DNA of 64,000 nucleotides from Allokutzneria sp. A3M-2-11 16 (GCF_024213555.1 NZ_JANAVO010000004.1:62001-126000), one strand, 5' to 3'. Counted from the stretch's first letter, positions 7,817-16,650 are shown. Notes: generated by a model not told the origin, from the sequence alone. Made by a program: numbers and translations.

Positions 7817-9682
7817 ATGTCCAAGCGTGGATGGTCCAAGGTGGCGCGCGTCCTGCCCGTGGTCGCGATGCTGGTGACGGTGCTCGACGCGCTGACCAAG
7901 CGGCGCAGGCTGGCCGGGCTGCCGGTGCTGCCGCTCGTGCCGAGGCAACGGGCGGGCCAGTCCGAAGTGGACAGACGAGGTTCCACGCTGCGCCTGGTGC
8001 GCGCCAAGGGCGTCGTGGTGGACCAGGTCACCGAGGTCGCCGCGCGCGAGCTGGCCGAGCGCGACGGGCTCGCGGTGGTGAACCTGATCCCGCGCGACCT
8101 GCCGACCGCGCAAGTGCTGGAGCTCCTGCACGACGTCGACCCGCGCACGTACCGCCAGGACCGGCAGGCGAAGGGTCACGGCGGCGGGCACGCGGTGCTC
8201 GCCGAGCACCAGCTGCTGCACAAAGTGGGCCTCCCCCAACGGGGTGCGCCCAGCGCGGTGGAGCTGGCGCGCGCGGAGAAGGAGCTCAAGCCGCACGCGG
8301 CGGCCCGCACACAGGTGGTCGTGGCGCCCAGGTTGTGGTCGTCGCCCGCGGTGCTCGCCGAGAGCGCCGAGGTGTTGCGGGTACGGCACGGATCGCGGCT
8401 CGGCCCCGACCTGGCCACCTCGCTGTCGATCCCCGCGTTGATCGTCGCAAGTGGACTGTTCAGCCCGGGGTGGGCGCTGGCGGCGCTGGCCGCGTGGTCG
8501 GCACACCCGTTGATGGTGCTCAGCGGCAACCGGCACCTCAAGCCGGCGGACCTGTGGTCCTACAGCCTCAAGCGCCTGGTCCGCGAACCGAAGCGGCTCG
8601 TGGCGGCGTTGCGCGCGGACGCGGCGCACCAGGCGAACGGCGAGGACCCCGTGCAGCGGCGACGCGCCCAGTACCAGGCCGATCTGGACGCCGGGCTGGA
8701 CCGGTTCTTCGAGCCGGAGCGCGCCGACTGCCCGTGGTGCGGGGCCACCGAGCTGACGGTGCGGCTGCGCTCCGGCGATCTGCACCAGGGCAAGCCCGGT
8801 GAGTTCAAAGTGGACGAATGCCGTTCGTGCGGCCACGTCTTCACCAACCCGCAGCCGACCGCCGAGGGGCTGGCCTTCTACTACCGCGACGCCTACGACG
8901 GGCTGAGCGAGGACTTCGTGCAGGGCTTCTTCGCCACGCGGCGCGGCTACTTCCAGCCGCAGGCGGAGACGGTGCGGCCGTTCATCACCCCGGAGAAGTG
9001 GCTGGACGTCGGCACCGGGCACGGCCACTTCTGCAACGCCGCCAAGGAGGTCTGGCCCGAGACGAGCTTCCACGGGCTGGACATGAGCGACGGCATCCCC
9101 ATCGCGGAGCGCCGGGGCTGGGTCGAGCGCGGCTACCGCGGCATGTTCGTCGACCTCGCGTCGAGCATGACCGACCGCTACGACGTGGTCAGCATGTTCC
9201 ACTACCTGGAGCACAGCAAGGACCCGCAGCTGGAGCTGGAGGCGGCGACGAAGGTGCTGCGGCCCGGCGGGTACCTGCTGATCGACGTGCCCGATCCCGC
9301 GTGCCGCTGGGCGAAGCTGCTCGGCAAGTGGTGGTCGATCTGGCTCCAGCCGCAGCACCTGCACTTCTTCCCGGTGGAGAACCTGCGCGAGCGGCTGACC
9401 GAGCTGGGCTACACCGTGGTCCTGGAGCAGCACGCGGAGGCGCACCAGCCCGCCGACCTGCTCACCTCGGCCTGGACGGTGCTGCGCGCGGTGGCACCGG
9501 AGCGGGATGTGCCGTGGCGCCCGGAGCCGCCGTCGACGCTCAGCCGGATCGCCAGGGGAGCGACCTTCGCGGCCGGAACGCCGCTGATGGCCGCGAGCAT
9601 CCTGGCCGACAACGCGCTGAAGAACGTCGCGGAGAAGTACAGCCTGTGCAACTCCTACCGACTGCTCGCCCGGAAGGACTGA
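7817..9682 (+). CDS. Large class I SAM-methyltransferase-domain protein (copy 2)
   Basis: A 621-residue paralog of the protein at 1693-3555, colinear over its whole length. It has the N-terminal domain of unknown fold with a hydrophobic stretch near residues 200-240. CxxC pairs (DCPWC, CRSCG) lie at about 303-340 and the methyltransferase motif I WLDVGTGHGHFCNAA at about 393. The conserved YDVVSMFHYLEHSKDP and LQPQHLHFF segments lie further on. Both copies are intact, so they probably act on different substrates or at different times. It starts at ATG 7817 and is followed by a TetR gene on the same strand after 22 bases. The N-terminal domain's role is not recognised. Confidence 0.72.
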   Translation: MSKRGWSKVARVLPVVAMLVTVLDALTKRRRLAGLPVLPLVPRQRAGQSEVDRRGSTLRLVRAKGVVVDQVTEVAARELAERDGLAVVNLIPRDLPTAQVLELLHDVDPRTYRQDRQAKGHGGGHAVLAEHQLLHKVGLPQRGAPSAVELARAEKELKPHAAARTQVVVAPRLWSSPAVLAESAEVLRVRHGSRLGPDLATSLSIPALIVASGLFSPGWALAALAAWSAHPLMVLSGNRHLKPADLWSYSLKRLVREPKRLVAALRADAAHQANGEDPVQRRRAQYQADLDAGLDRFFEPERADCPWCGATELTVRLRSGDLHQGKPGEFKVDECRSCGHVFTNPQPTAEGLAFYYRDAYDGLSEDFVQGFFATRRGYFQPQAETVRPFITPEKWLDVGTGHGHFCNAAKEVWPETSFHGLDMSDGIPIAERRGWVERGYRGMFVDLASSMTDRYDVVSMFHYLEHSKDPQLELEAATKVLRPGGYLLIDVPDPACRWAKLLGKWWSIWLQPQHLHFFPVENLRERLTELGYTVVLEQHAEAHQPADLLTSAWTVLRAVAPERDVPWRPEPPSTLSRIARGATFAAGTPLMAASILADNALKNVAEKYSLCNSYRLLARKD

Positions 9683-9704
9683 GCACCGCCTCTAGGCTCG
9701 GGCC

Positions 9705-10328
9705 ATGGGTGACACCCGCAGACGGCTCATCGACGGCGTGATCGGGACGATCCGCGCGCACGGCATCACGGCGGTCTCCGCGCGCACGATCGCGGCCACC
9801 GCGGGAGTCAACCAGGCGCTGGTCTTCTACCACTTCGACAGCGTCGACAACCTCCTCGCGCAGGCGTGCCTGGTGACGACAGAGGAGCGGGTGGCACGCT
9901 TCCGCGAGCGCTTCGCCGAGGTCGACTCGTTCTCCGGACTGCTCGCGCTCGGCGCACGGCTGCACGAGGACGAGCGCGAAGCGGGCAACGTCACCGTGCT
10001 CGCGCAGATGCTCGCCGGGGCGCAACGCGATCCGAAGCTGGCCGAGGCGACCGGTGCCGCGGTCCAGCTGTGGATCACCGAGATCGAGCACGTGCTGCGG
10101 CGGCTGCTCGCCGGCTCGCCCCTGGAGGACCTGCTCGATCCCACGACGCTGGCGCGGACGGTTGCCGCCACGTTCGTCGGGCTGGAGCTGTTCGAGCCGG
10201 TCACCCCGATCGGGTCCACACTGGACGAACTGGCCAAGCTCGTCGAGGTGGTCGACGATCTGGGGCCGGTCGCGCGTCGCGTGGTGCGCGCGAAACTGCG
10301 CAACACCGTCAAGAAGGAGCGCGCATGA
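9705..10328 (+). CDS. TetR/AcrR-family transcriptional regulator
   Basis: A 207-residue protein with a TetR helix-turn-helix at about residues 22-44 (VSARTIAATAGVNQALVFYHF). The remaining helical domain would bind a ligand and dimerise. ATG 9705 follows a TAGGCT box at 9693-9698 by 6 bases, consistent with a leaderless transcript. The stop overlaps the start of the DUF1349 gene (ATGA), so the two are co-translated and the regulator may control that gene. No clear inverted-repeat operator was seen in the short gap upstream. Confidence 0.85.
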   Translation: MGDTRRRLIDGVIGTIRAHGITAVSARTIAATAGVNQALVFYHFDSVDNLLAQACLVTTEERVARFRERFAEVDSFSGLLALGARLHEDEREAGNVTVLAQMLAGAQRDPKLAEATGAAVQLWITEIEHVLRRLLAGSPLEDLLDPTTLARTVAATFVGLELFEPVTPIGSTLDELAKLVEVVDDLGPVARRVVRAKLRNTVKKERA

Positions 10329-10891
10329 ACGAGGTCACCGCATTCGGCGTGTCCGGCTGGCGCTGGCTCAACCCGCCCGCCGACTGGTCCACTGTGGACG
10401 GTCTGGAGGTCACGTCGAAGGACGACAGCGACTTCTGGCGGACGACGCACTACGACTTCGTCAGGGACACCGGGCACGCGCTGCTGCGGCCGGTGCGGGG
10501 CGACTTCGTGCTGCGGCTGAGCTTCACCGGCTCCTACGCCGAGCAGTACGACCAGGCGGGCGCGCTGCTGCGGATCGACGACCGGAACTGGATCAAGACC
10601 GGGATCGAGTTCGTCGACGGCGAGCACCTGCTCAGCGCCGTGGTGACCAGGGACTTCTCCGACTGGTCGGTGGTGGCGCTCCCGCAGCTCACCGGGTCGG
10701 TGTCCCTCGTGGTCGACCGAACCGGTGACGCGGTGACGATCCGTTACGGCCTCGACGAGGACGAGCCGGGCACCATGCTTCGGCTGGCGTACCTCCCGCC
10801 CGGTGACGAGGTGCTCGTCGGCCCGATGTGCGCCTCCCCGAAGGGCAAGGGCTTCCCGACCCGGTTCCACCGCTTCGAGGTGGTTGGGTAG
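10325..10891 (+). CDS. DUF1349 (concanavalin A-like) protein
   Basis: A 188-residue protein whose pattern FWRTTHYDFVRDTGHALL, DFVLRLSFTGSYAEQYDQAGALLRIDDRNWIKTG and STVVTRDFSDW-like strands fits the DUF1349 family. These are small beta-sandwich proteins with a concanavalin A-like fold that may bind a carbohydrate. It has no signal peptide and is probably cytoplasmic. It overlaps the TetR gene by 4 bases. The biochemical role of the family is not established. Confidence 0.7.
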   Translation: MNEVTAFGVSGWRWLNPPADWSTVDGLEVTSKDDSDFWRTTHYDFVRDTGHALLRPVRGDFVLRLSFTGSYAEQYDQAGALLRIDDRNWIKTGIEFVDGEHLLSAVVTRDFSDWSVVALPQLTGSVSLVVDRTGDAVTIRYGLDEDEPGTMLRLAYLPPGDEVLVGPMCASPKGKGFPTRFHRFEVVG

Positions 10892-10942
10892 CGCGAGTGC
10901 CGCCCGGGTACCCGATGTGCTCCACCAGCCAGGAGGTGCGCG

Positions 10943-11278
10943 ATGGGTACCCAGACCGCGGAGGAGACCCCGCGTGCGGAGGCCGCGCAGGAGTTCCTGG
11001 TCACCTCGTCGCTGCGCCGCCTGCTCATCATGAGCGTGCTCGGCGTCCTGTTCGTGCTCACCGGGCACGAGCCCTTCGGCACCGCGGCCACCCACGTCGC
11101 CGCGGTCGGTCTGGCGATCAGCATGGTGCTGCGCCCCCCGCGCGCCGAACGCGTCCAGGCCCGGGCGGAGCGCACCCGATGGCGGGTCCTCGTGCCCAGG
11201 TGGCTCTGCTCCGGACGGGAGCACCAGACGCAGGCGCCCCTGCTCCGCTACCGGATTGACCGGCGTCGATCGGGGTAA
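10943..11278 (+). CDS. Small membrane protein of unknown function
   Basis: A 111-residue protein starting at ATG 10943 after a strong GGAGG. One or two hydrophobic segments are visible at about residues 27-60 (LLIMSVLGVLFVLTG and AATHVAAVGLAISMVL). A basic Arg-rich tail follows and should lie in the cytoplasm. It sits 27 bases ahead of the holin-like DUF1469 gene and may share its transcript. I do not recognise a family. Confidence 0.5.
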   Translation: MGTQTAEETPRAEAAQEFLVTSSLRRLLIMSVLGVLFVLTGHEPFGTAATHVAAVGLAISMVLRPPRAERVQARAERTRWRVLVPRWLCSGREHQTQAPLLRYRIDRRRSG

Positions 11279-11305
11279 CCGACATCGTCAGGAAGGGAGC
11301 TGACG

Positions 11306-11707
11306 ATGTCGAAGACAGCGAACGCGGAGCCGACCACCGGTGAGCTCGTTTCGCAGTTGTCCGAGCAGGTTTCCCGCCTGGTGCGGGACGAGATGCGGCT
11401 CGCACAGGCCGAGTTGAAGGAGAAGGGCAAACGCGCGGGCATGGGTGCGGGCGCGTTCGGGGTGAGCGGGATCCTGGCGCTCTACGGGCTGGCCGCGGTG
11501 TTCGCCGGGATCGTGCTGCTGCTGGCGCTGGGCATGGCTCCCTGGCTGGCGGCGTTCGTCGTCGGCGCGGCGCTGCTGCTGATCGCCGGGGTGCTGGCGC
11601 TGGTCGGCAAGAAGCAGCTCGCGAAGGCGGTGCCACCGGTACCGGAACAGGCGATCGCCAATGTGCGCCAGGACATCACCGCGCTGAAGGAGGGCACGCC
11701 CCGATGA
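11306..11707 (+). CDS. Phage-holin-like DUF1469 membrane protein
   Basis: A 133-residue protein. An amphipathic N-terminus (TGELVSQLSEQVSRLVRDEMRLAQAEL) is followed by two transmembrane helices around residues 50-100. This is the layout of the putative superfamily III holin/actinobacterial DUF1469 group. AAGGGAGCT precedes ATG 11306. The stop overlaps the DUF3618 gene by 4 bases, the usual pairing in actinobacteria, which suggests a shared envelope-related role. It need not be a true phage holin, since no phage genes are nearby. Confidence 0.75.
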   Translation: MSKTANAEPTTGELVSQLSEQVSRLVRDEMRLAQAELKEKGKRAGMGAGAFGVSGILALYGLAAVFAGIVLLLALGMAPWLAAFVVGAALLLIAGVLALVGKKQLAKAVPPVPEQAIANVRQDITALKEGTPR

Positions 11708-12039
11708 CGACGAAGCGGACCAACGACGGCGTTGACGTGATCGGCAGCGCGGAACCCCAGCAGGACAACGAGAAAATGAGTCCGGAGGAGCTGCGGGAGG
11801 ACATCCTGCACACACGTGCACAGCTCGCCGGAACCGTGGATGCCTTGTCCTACAAGCTGGACGTGAAAGCACGCACGAAGGAGAAGGCGGAACAGCTGCG
11901 GGAGAAGGCACAGCTCGCGGTCGGGCACGCGGTCGACTGGGCGCGCACAGTGGACCGCAAGAAGGCGGCCACCACTGTGGGCGGGGTCGCGGCTGGCGTG
12001 CTGGTCCTGCGCCTCATGAAACGCAGGAAGGACAAGTGA
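11704..12039 (+). CDS. DUF3618 domain protein
   Basis: A 111-residue protein with the DUF3618 signature MSPEELREDILHTRAQLAGTVDALSYKLDVKAR at about residues 20-55. A charged helical stretch and one C-terminal membrane helix (ATTVGGVAAGVLVLRLM) end in a basic KRRKDK tail. It overlaps the DUF1469 gene by 4 bases and ends just before a strong terminator, closing the operon. The function of the family is unknown. Confidence 0.78.
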   Translation: MTTKRTNDGVDVIGSAEPQQDNEKMSPEELREDILHTRAQLAGTVDALSYKLDVKARTKEKAEQLREKAQLAVGHAVDWARTVDRKKAATTVGGVAAGVLVLRLMKRRKDK

Positions 12040-12073
12040 AATAAGCCCCCGTCGAACTCGACGGGGGCTTATT
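12040..12073. terminator. Bidirectional intrinsic terminator
   Basis: A perfect inverted repeat with arms AATAAGCCCCCGTCGA and TCGACGGGGGCTTATT, followed by a T-rich run on the + strand. It separates the DUF3618 operon from the convergent gene that ends at 12082. Confidence 0.85.
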
Positions 12074-12081
12074 TCTTGTTG

Positions 12082-12561
12082 CTAGCCAACAGGCTCGAGT
12101 TCCCGGAGCGCCTTGGCGACGGCGTCGACGACGACCGGGTGTCCCAACGGCAACGGCGCACCGGCGTCGTTGCGCGTGTCCTCGCTGACTGCGATCACCC
12201 GCACGGGAACGGGAAGTTCCCCGAGCGAACGCTCATCGGTGATCGGGTCCACCAGCAGCACCGAACGTACGACATCGGCGTGCAACTGGGACACCCTCAG
12301 CGCGGCCTCCGCGGCAGTCCCGTTCGCGAGCACGTACACGCGCTCCGCGTCCTGGGGCACGAAAGCGAAGGCATCTCCGCGCTGCTCAAGGAAAACCGGC
12401 ATCCGCACCCAGCCCACCCGGGCGCGGTCGAGCAGCGGCCGCCACGTCGGTGGGAGAGAGCCGCGTTTGGCCTCTCCCTCGGCGTCGAGCACGAGCAGCG
12501 CGGGTTCGCGACAGCGACCCTCGTACACCACCGGCGGTCCTTGAGAGCGCGGGGAGTCCAT
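12082..12561 (-). CDS. Hypothetical protein, 159 residues
   Basis: The ATG at 12561 is preceded by GGAGG at good distance, and the frame runs intact to TAG 12082. The sequence alternates hydrophobic strands and helices (ALLVLDAEGEA, AFAFVPQDAERVYVLANG, VVRSVLLVDPITDE, PVRVIAVSEDT), suggesting a small alpha/beta cytoplasmic protein. No catalytic motif, signal peptide or membrane segment is visible and I do not recognise a family. It converges on the DUF3618 operon through the terminator at 12040. Confidence 0.55.
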   Translation of the reverse strand: MDSPRSQGPPVVYEGRCREPALLVLDAEGEAKRGSLPPTWRPLLDRARVGWVRMPVFLEQRGDAFAFVPQDAERVYVLANGTAAEAALRVSQLHADVVRSVLLVDPITDERSLGELPVPVRVIAVSEDTRNDAGAPLPLGHPVVVDAVAKALRELEPVG

Positions 12562-12626
12562 GTTCGCCTCCTAGAACAGGCACAGACAGGCACAGCTCCC
12601 CGCCGGATACCCGTTGCGGCGACGGC

Positions 12627-14282
12627 CTACCCCAGCTCCGCCGCCCACGCGGCCACGACCTCGGAGAGCACCGACAGCGGCAGCGACCCGCCGCTGAGCA
12701 CGACGTCGTGGAACGCGCGGATGTCGAAGCGGTCGCCGAGCTTGCGCTCCGCCTCCGCGCGCAGCCGCAGGATCTCCAAGCGCCCCACCATGTACGCCAG
12801 CGCCTGCCCCGGGTAGGAGATGTAGCGATCGGTCTCCGACTCGATCTCCACCGCGGGCATCGGGGTGTTCTCGGTGAGGTAGTCGATCACCTGCTGACGG
12901 CTCCAGCCCAGCGCGTGCACGCCGGTGTCCACCACCAGCCGCGCGGCCCGCATCGAGTCCATCGACAGCATGCCCAGGCGCATGACGTCGTCGGAGTACA
13001 GCCCCATCTCGTCGGCCAGCCGCTCGGTGTAGAGGCCCCAGCCCTCGGCGTAGGCCGTCACCACGCTGACCCTGCGCAGCATCGGCAGGTCGGTGAGCTC
13101 CTGCGAGATGGCGATCTGGAAGTGGTGGCCCGGCACCGCCTCGTGGAAGGCCAGCGCCTCGCAGCCGAACCGGAACCGCTCGCTCGCCTGGTAGGTGTTG
13201 AGGAAGTAGATGCCCGGCCGCGATCCGTCCAACGACGGCGACATGTAGTAGGCGGCGGGACTCGCTGGAGCTTCGGCGGCGGGCACCTCGCGGACCTCGC
13301 AGGGCGACTCCGGCTGCACGGTGAACCACTGCGGCGCCGCGGCCTGCGCCTTCGCCACGGCGGTCCGTGCGGCGGTGAGCATCTCGTCGGCGTCGCGCCA
13401 CCGCATCTCCGGGTCGGTGCGCATCCTGGAGAAGATCTCCGCGAGGTCGGTGGTGCCCCACAGCCGCGAGCCGATCTCCTTGTACTCCTCGGCCAGCTTC
13501 GCGATCAGGTCGAGGCCGACGCGGTGCAGCTCCCGCGGGTCGTGGTCGGTGGTGGTGTGCAGCCTGGCCAGCTTGGCGTAGCGCCGCTCGCCCTCGGGCA
13601 GCCAGCACAGCCCGGCCCTGTCCTCGGGACGGCCGTGCGGCAGCACCTCGTCGACGAGCAGCGCGCGGTACTTCGCGTAGGCGGGGTGCACGACCTCGGC
13701 GAGCACGCGGTCCAGCTCGGCCGCGAACGCCTCGTCGGTGACCGGCCTGCGCAGCACGTCGCCCTCGGTGTCGGCGAGGTAGCGCTCGATGTAGTCGATG
13801 GCGCCCTGCACGAGGTGCGCGACCGGCAGCAGGCCGTCGGCCACCGCGGCCACGTTGCGCTCGCCCAGCTCGTCGAGGATCCGCGGGATCTCGCCGAGGC
13901 GGGTGAGGTAGGCCCTGGTCTGCTCCGGCGTCTGGCACACCGCCATCGGGATCGCGGTCAGCAGCTCCGCGTAGGGGGCGATGAAGTCGTCGGTGACGGT
14001 GAAGTCCTCGAAGCGCACGTCGATCTGGTCCAGCGCGGACTGCGCGTTGTGCACGACGACCGCCCTGGTCACCGCGTCCTGGGCGCTCAGCCCGTCGGCG
14101 GGCAGCGCACGCGCGCGGTCGAGGATGCCGGTGTAGCGGGCGACCAGTCCCGCGCGGAAGTCCTCGGAGTGCCCGCCGAGCAGGTGGTCCCGCTCGCGCA
14201 TCCCGGTGATCGTCGCGAAGACCGGGTTCTGGTCGAAGATCACGTCAAGCAGTTCGTCGGCGAGCCGGTCCACGGCGGACAT
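12627..14282 (-). CDS. DUF885 family protein, putative metallopeptidase
   Basis: A 551-residue protein matching the DUF885 group over its full length. The N-terminus is LADELLDVIFDQNPVFATITGM. The key motif ALAFHEAVPGHHFQ is at about residue 380, an HExxxGHH variant of a zinc-peptidase site. The typical YAEGWGLYTERLADEMGLY segment follows. It has no signal peptide, so it probably acts in the cytoplasm as a zinc-dependent peptidase; this is inferred from the motif. Start ATG 14282. The gene stands alone, with a family A repeat just upstream. Confidence 0.8.
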   Translation of the reverse strand: MSAVDRLADELLDVIFDQNPVFATITGMRERDHLLGGHSEDFRAGLVARYTGILDRARALPADGLSAQDAVTRAVVVHNAQSALDQIDVRFEDFTVTDDFIAPYAELLTAIPMAVCQTPEQTRAYLTRLGEIPRILDELGERNVAAVADGLLPVAHLVQGAIDYIERYLADTEGDVLRRPVTDEAFAAELDRVLAEVVHPAYAKYRALLVDEVLPHGRPEDRAGLCWLPEGERRYAKLARLHTTTDHDPRELHRVGLDLIAKLAEEYKEIGSRLWGTTDLAEIFSRMRTDPEMRWRDADEMLTAARTAVAKAQAAAPQWFTVQPESPCEVREVPAAEAPASPAAYYMSPSLDGSRPGIYFLNTYQASERFRFGCEALAFHEAVPGHHFQIAISQELTDLPMLRRVSVVTAYAEGWGLYTERLADEMGLYSDDVMRLGMLSMDSMRAARLVVDTGVHALGWSRQQVIDYLTENTPMPAVEIESETDRYISYPGQALAYMVGRLEILRLRAEAERKLGDRFDIRAFHDVVLSGGSLPLSVLSEVVAAWAAELG

Positions 14283-14348
14283 CCGCTACCCCCAAAGAGT
14301 TGTTGTCCTGTTCGCATCCTAACCGCGCCGCGCCCGGAGTCCACCGCT

Positions 14349-14465
14349 CTTCAAGTACCCCCAACACCCCTCCCCGCGACCGTCAACCGCCCCTAACCCC
14401 CATAGCGCCCACGCGGGTTAGGGGCGGTTGACGGTCGTTTTCAGGGGGGTCGGTAGTACTTGAAG
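14349..14465. repeat. Family A palindromic element, complete copy
   Basis: Outer arms start CTTCAAGTACCCCCAACACC and end GGTAGTACTTGAAG. Inner arms are CGACCGTCAACCGCCCCTAACC and GGTTAGGGGCGGTTGACGGTCG, which pair almost perfectly. The element lies between the DUF885 gene and the GT87 gene. It contains an in-frame TTG that could be mistaken for the GT87 start. Confidence 0.85.
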
Positions 14466-14561
14466 ACGCTCCAACCCCGGCTGGGACGGGGGCGGAAAGC
14501 CGGACTGTTCGGGCACTGCCTAGGCTGGCCGGGTCCCCCGACGCCTGCCCCCTGGGGAGCC

Positions 14562-15836
14562 ATGCCGTTCCTGGCCACGTCATCGCCCGAGGCCAACGGT
14601 GACCAGAACCCCTCGGTCACCGAACGCACGCTCGTGCTCCCGACCTGGCTGCGGATCTTCGCCCCCGTGCTGCTCGTGGCGGCGCTCGCGGCGCACGCGG
14701 TCACCGTCATCGCCTGGCCGGGCCACCAGATCATGATCGACGTGCTGGTCTACAGCGCGGGCGGCGACGTGGTGCTGCAGGGACGGCCGCTGTACGAGGG
14801 ACCGGTGCTCAACGCGCTGGAGTTCACCTACACGCCGTTCGCCGCGCTGATCTTCACCCCGCTCGCGCTCTTCGACGCGGACACGCTCAAGATCCTCTCC
14901 ACGCTGGGCAACCTGGCGCTGCTGGTCGCGGCGATCTGGTTGTCGCTGCGCCGCCTCGGCTACCGCGGCAACCGCGACCTCGTCCTGCTCACCGTGCTGC
15001 TGACCGGCCCGCTGTTCTGGCTGGAGGCCGTGCGCACCACGTTCTGGCTGGGCCAGATCAACCTGCTGCTGCTGGTGATCGTGCTGTGGGACCTGACGAG
15101 CCGGGCGGGCAACCGCTGGAAGGGAGTCGGCGTCGGCATCGCGGCGGGCATCAAGCTCACCCCCGCGATCTTCATCGTCTACCTGCTGATCACCCGTCGC
15201 TTCCGGGCCGCCGGCGTGGCCACGGCGAGCTTCCTCGGCACCATCGGGCTCGGCTTCCTGGTCATCCCGAGCGACGCGGTGAAGTACTGGACGGGCACCT
15301 TCTTCACCTCCGGCCGGGTCGGGCCGACGATCTGGCCGAGCAACCAGTCGGTGCGCGGCATGCTGGCGCGGTTCTTCGACACCAACGAGCCGCCGACGAT
15401 CCTGTGGCTGCTGGTCGCCGGTTCGCTCGGCCTGGCCGGGCTCGCGGTCGCGGCGTGGGCGGCGGGGCGGGGCAACGAGCTGCTCGGCGTCACCATGTGC
15501 GGCCTGACCGCCACGATGGTCTCGCCGTTCTCCTGGTGCCACCACTGGGTCTGGTTCGTGCCGCTGCTGGTCTTCCTCGTGCACGCGGCGCTGACCTACC
15601 GGGCGCGGGCGGCGACCGCCCTCATCGTCGCGGTGTACCTGCTCGGCTTCGCCTGGCTGGTGAAGGTGCACCAGCTGACCCCGCCGCACACCCCGCCACC
15701 GGACAGCGGACTGTTCCTCTGGGACGCGCCGACCTGGCTGGAGCCGTTGAGCAGGAACGTGTACCTGCTGGCGTTCGTGCTGGCACTGGGCTATGTGGCG
15801 CACTACCTGCGTCGCACCGCGCCGCGCATCCTGTGA
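14562..15836 (+). CDS. GT87-family (DUF2029) polyprenyl-phosphate-dependent mannosyltransferase-like protein
   Basis: A 424-residue integral membrane protein with about ten hydrophobic helices. The first periplasmic loop after helix 1 has IDVLVYSAGGDVVLQGRPLY, the acidic Asp/Tyr and G..LY pattern typical of GT-C enzymes of the GT87 group. In actinobacteria these use polyprenyl-phosphate mannose to build glycolipids outside the membrane; the acceptor here is unknown. ATG 14562 was preferred because GGGGAG lies just upstream. An earlier in-frame TTG at 14460 falls inside the family A repeat. Confidence 0.75.
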   Translation: MPFLATSSPEANGDQNPSVTERTLVLPTWLRIFAPVLLVAALAAHAVTVIAWPGHQIMIDVLVYSAGGDVVLQGRPLYEGPVLNALEFTYTPFAALIFTPLALFDADTLKILSTLGNLALLVAAIWLSLRRLGYRGNRDLVLLTVLLTGPLFWLEAVRTTFWLGQINLLLLVIVLWDLTSRAGNRWKGVGVGIAAGIKLTPAIFIVYLLITRRFRAAGVATASFLGTIGLGFLVIPSDAVKYWTGTFFTSGRVGPTIWPSNQSVRGMLARFFDTNEPPTILWLLVAGSLGLAGLAVAAWAAGRGNELLGVTMCGLTATMVSPFSWCHHWVWFVPLLVFLVHAALTYRARAATALIVAVYLLGFAWLVKVHQLTPPHTPPPDSGLFLWDAPTWLEPLSRNVYLLAFVLALGYVAHYLRRTAPRIL

Positions 15837-15921
15837 TTTCTGTCACGCCTTTGTAATCGCATCACCACCTCCGCCGTGGGACACTCCTTTCTTGTGTGAT
15901 TTCCCCACAAGCCCTCTTTAC

Positions 15922-15944
15922 TGTGCGTGATGTTCTCACGCACA
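15922..15944. promoter_or_regulatory. Candidate operator upstream of the RES/Xre pair
   Basis: A perfect inverted repeat, TGTGCGTGA - TGTTC - TCACGCACA. A second, wider pair of TGTGCG half-sites lies at 15992-15997 and 16010-16015, next to the start of the antitoxin gene. Two related sites fit autoregulation by the antitoxin. Confidence 0.5.
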
Positions 15945-15991
15945 TTCGGCGTAGCCGCTGGTTCTCCCCAGCGATCCAGAGAGCACGAACC

Positions 15992-16016
15992 CGCACACAT
16001 GCGCTACTCTGTGCGT
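15992..16016 (+). promoter_or_regulatory. Candidate promoter and second operator of the RES/Xre pair
   Basis: CGCACA at 15992 and TGTGCG at 16010 form an inverted repeat around a TACTCT -10-like box (16005-16010). That box ends 6 bases before ATG 16017, so transcription could begin at the start codon. A repressor bound here would block the promoter. Confidence 0.42.
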
Positions 16017-16601
16017 ATGAGTGTTGCGCTGGAGGATGTCCTGGCCCGAGCGGGACTCCGCGTCACCGCCACCGAGTTCCTCTCCCTCGTGGAGGACGCG
16101 GCGCGCAAGCTGGCACCGCCGCACCCCGACCCCGCGGCCTACTTCTCCGCCGACCAGCGCACCGCGTTGGCCGAGGTCGGAGCCGATCTGCGCCCCCGGG
16201 CCGCCGAGGAGGCCGACCCCAGGGCGAAGTCCGTCGCGGCCCAGGCCGTGCTGCGCGACTCGGCCCTGTCCGTCGCCGACGCCGCGCGCTGCCTGGACGT
16301 GGACACCAGCCGCATCCGGCACCGGGTGAGCGCGGGCCGGTTGACGGGATGGAAGGATCGGGGTGGCTGGCGCCTGCCGGCGTGGCAGTTCACCGACAAC
16401 GGCGTGCTGCCGGGGCTGGAGGTCGTGCTGGCCTCGATCCCGGCCGATCAGCCGCCGCTGGTGGTGGCCGCCTTCATGACGACGCTCCAGGAGGACCTGA
16501 TGCTCGGCGACCGCCCCGCAACGCCTCGGGACTGGCTGCTCGCGGGCGGCGACCCGGTCCGGGTGGCCCAGCTCGCCTCGGTTCTGGGGACGCCGGCCTG
16601 A
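16017..16601 (+). CDS. Xre/helix-turn-helix antitoxin of a RES toxin-antitoxin pair
   Basis: A 194-residue protein. The central helix-turn-helix reads LSVADAARCLDVDTSRIRHR, followed by an excisionase-like recognition wing (SAGRLTGWKDRGGWRLPAWQF). The C-terminal LMLGDRPATPRDWLLAGGDP segment is the usual end of Xre/MbcA-like antitoxins that mask the RES toxin. ATG 16017 was chosen over in-frame starts at 15927 because those fall in the operator palindrome. The toxin gene follows 49 bases downstream. The likely role is neutralising the toxin and repressing the operon. Confidence 0.72.
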   Translation: MSVALEDVLARAGLRVTATEFLSLVEDAARKLAPPHPDPAAYFSADQRTALAEVGADLRPRAAEEADPRAKSVAAQAVLRDSALSVADAARCLDVDTSRIRHRVSAGRLTGWKDRGGWRLPAWQFTDNGVLPGLEVVLASIPADQPPLVVAAFMTTLQEDLMLGDRPATPRDWLLAGGDPVRVAQLASVLGTPA

Positions 16602-16650
16602 CGAGAACTCGTCACGCCAGTCGCCCCACGACCGAGACGACAGGACACGA

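Noticed and set aside
11306-12039. A prophage, suggested by the holin-like gene
   Set aside because: No other phage genes nearby; the DUF1469-DUF3618 pair is a normal chromosomal pair in actinobacteria.
12450-14396. A 648-codon open frame on the plus strand
   Set aside because: Antisense of the DUF885 gene and runs into a family A repeat.
15927-16016. A longer N-terminus for the antitoxin gene
   Set aside because: The extra codons cover the operator palindrome and promoter box, and have no ribosome site.
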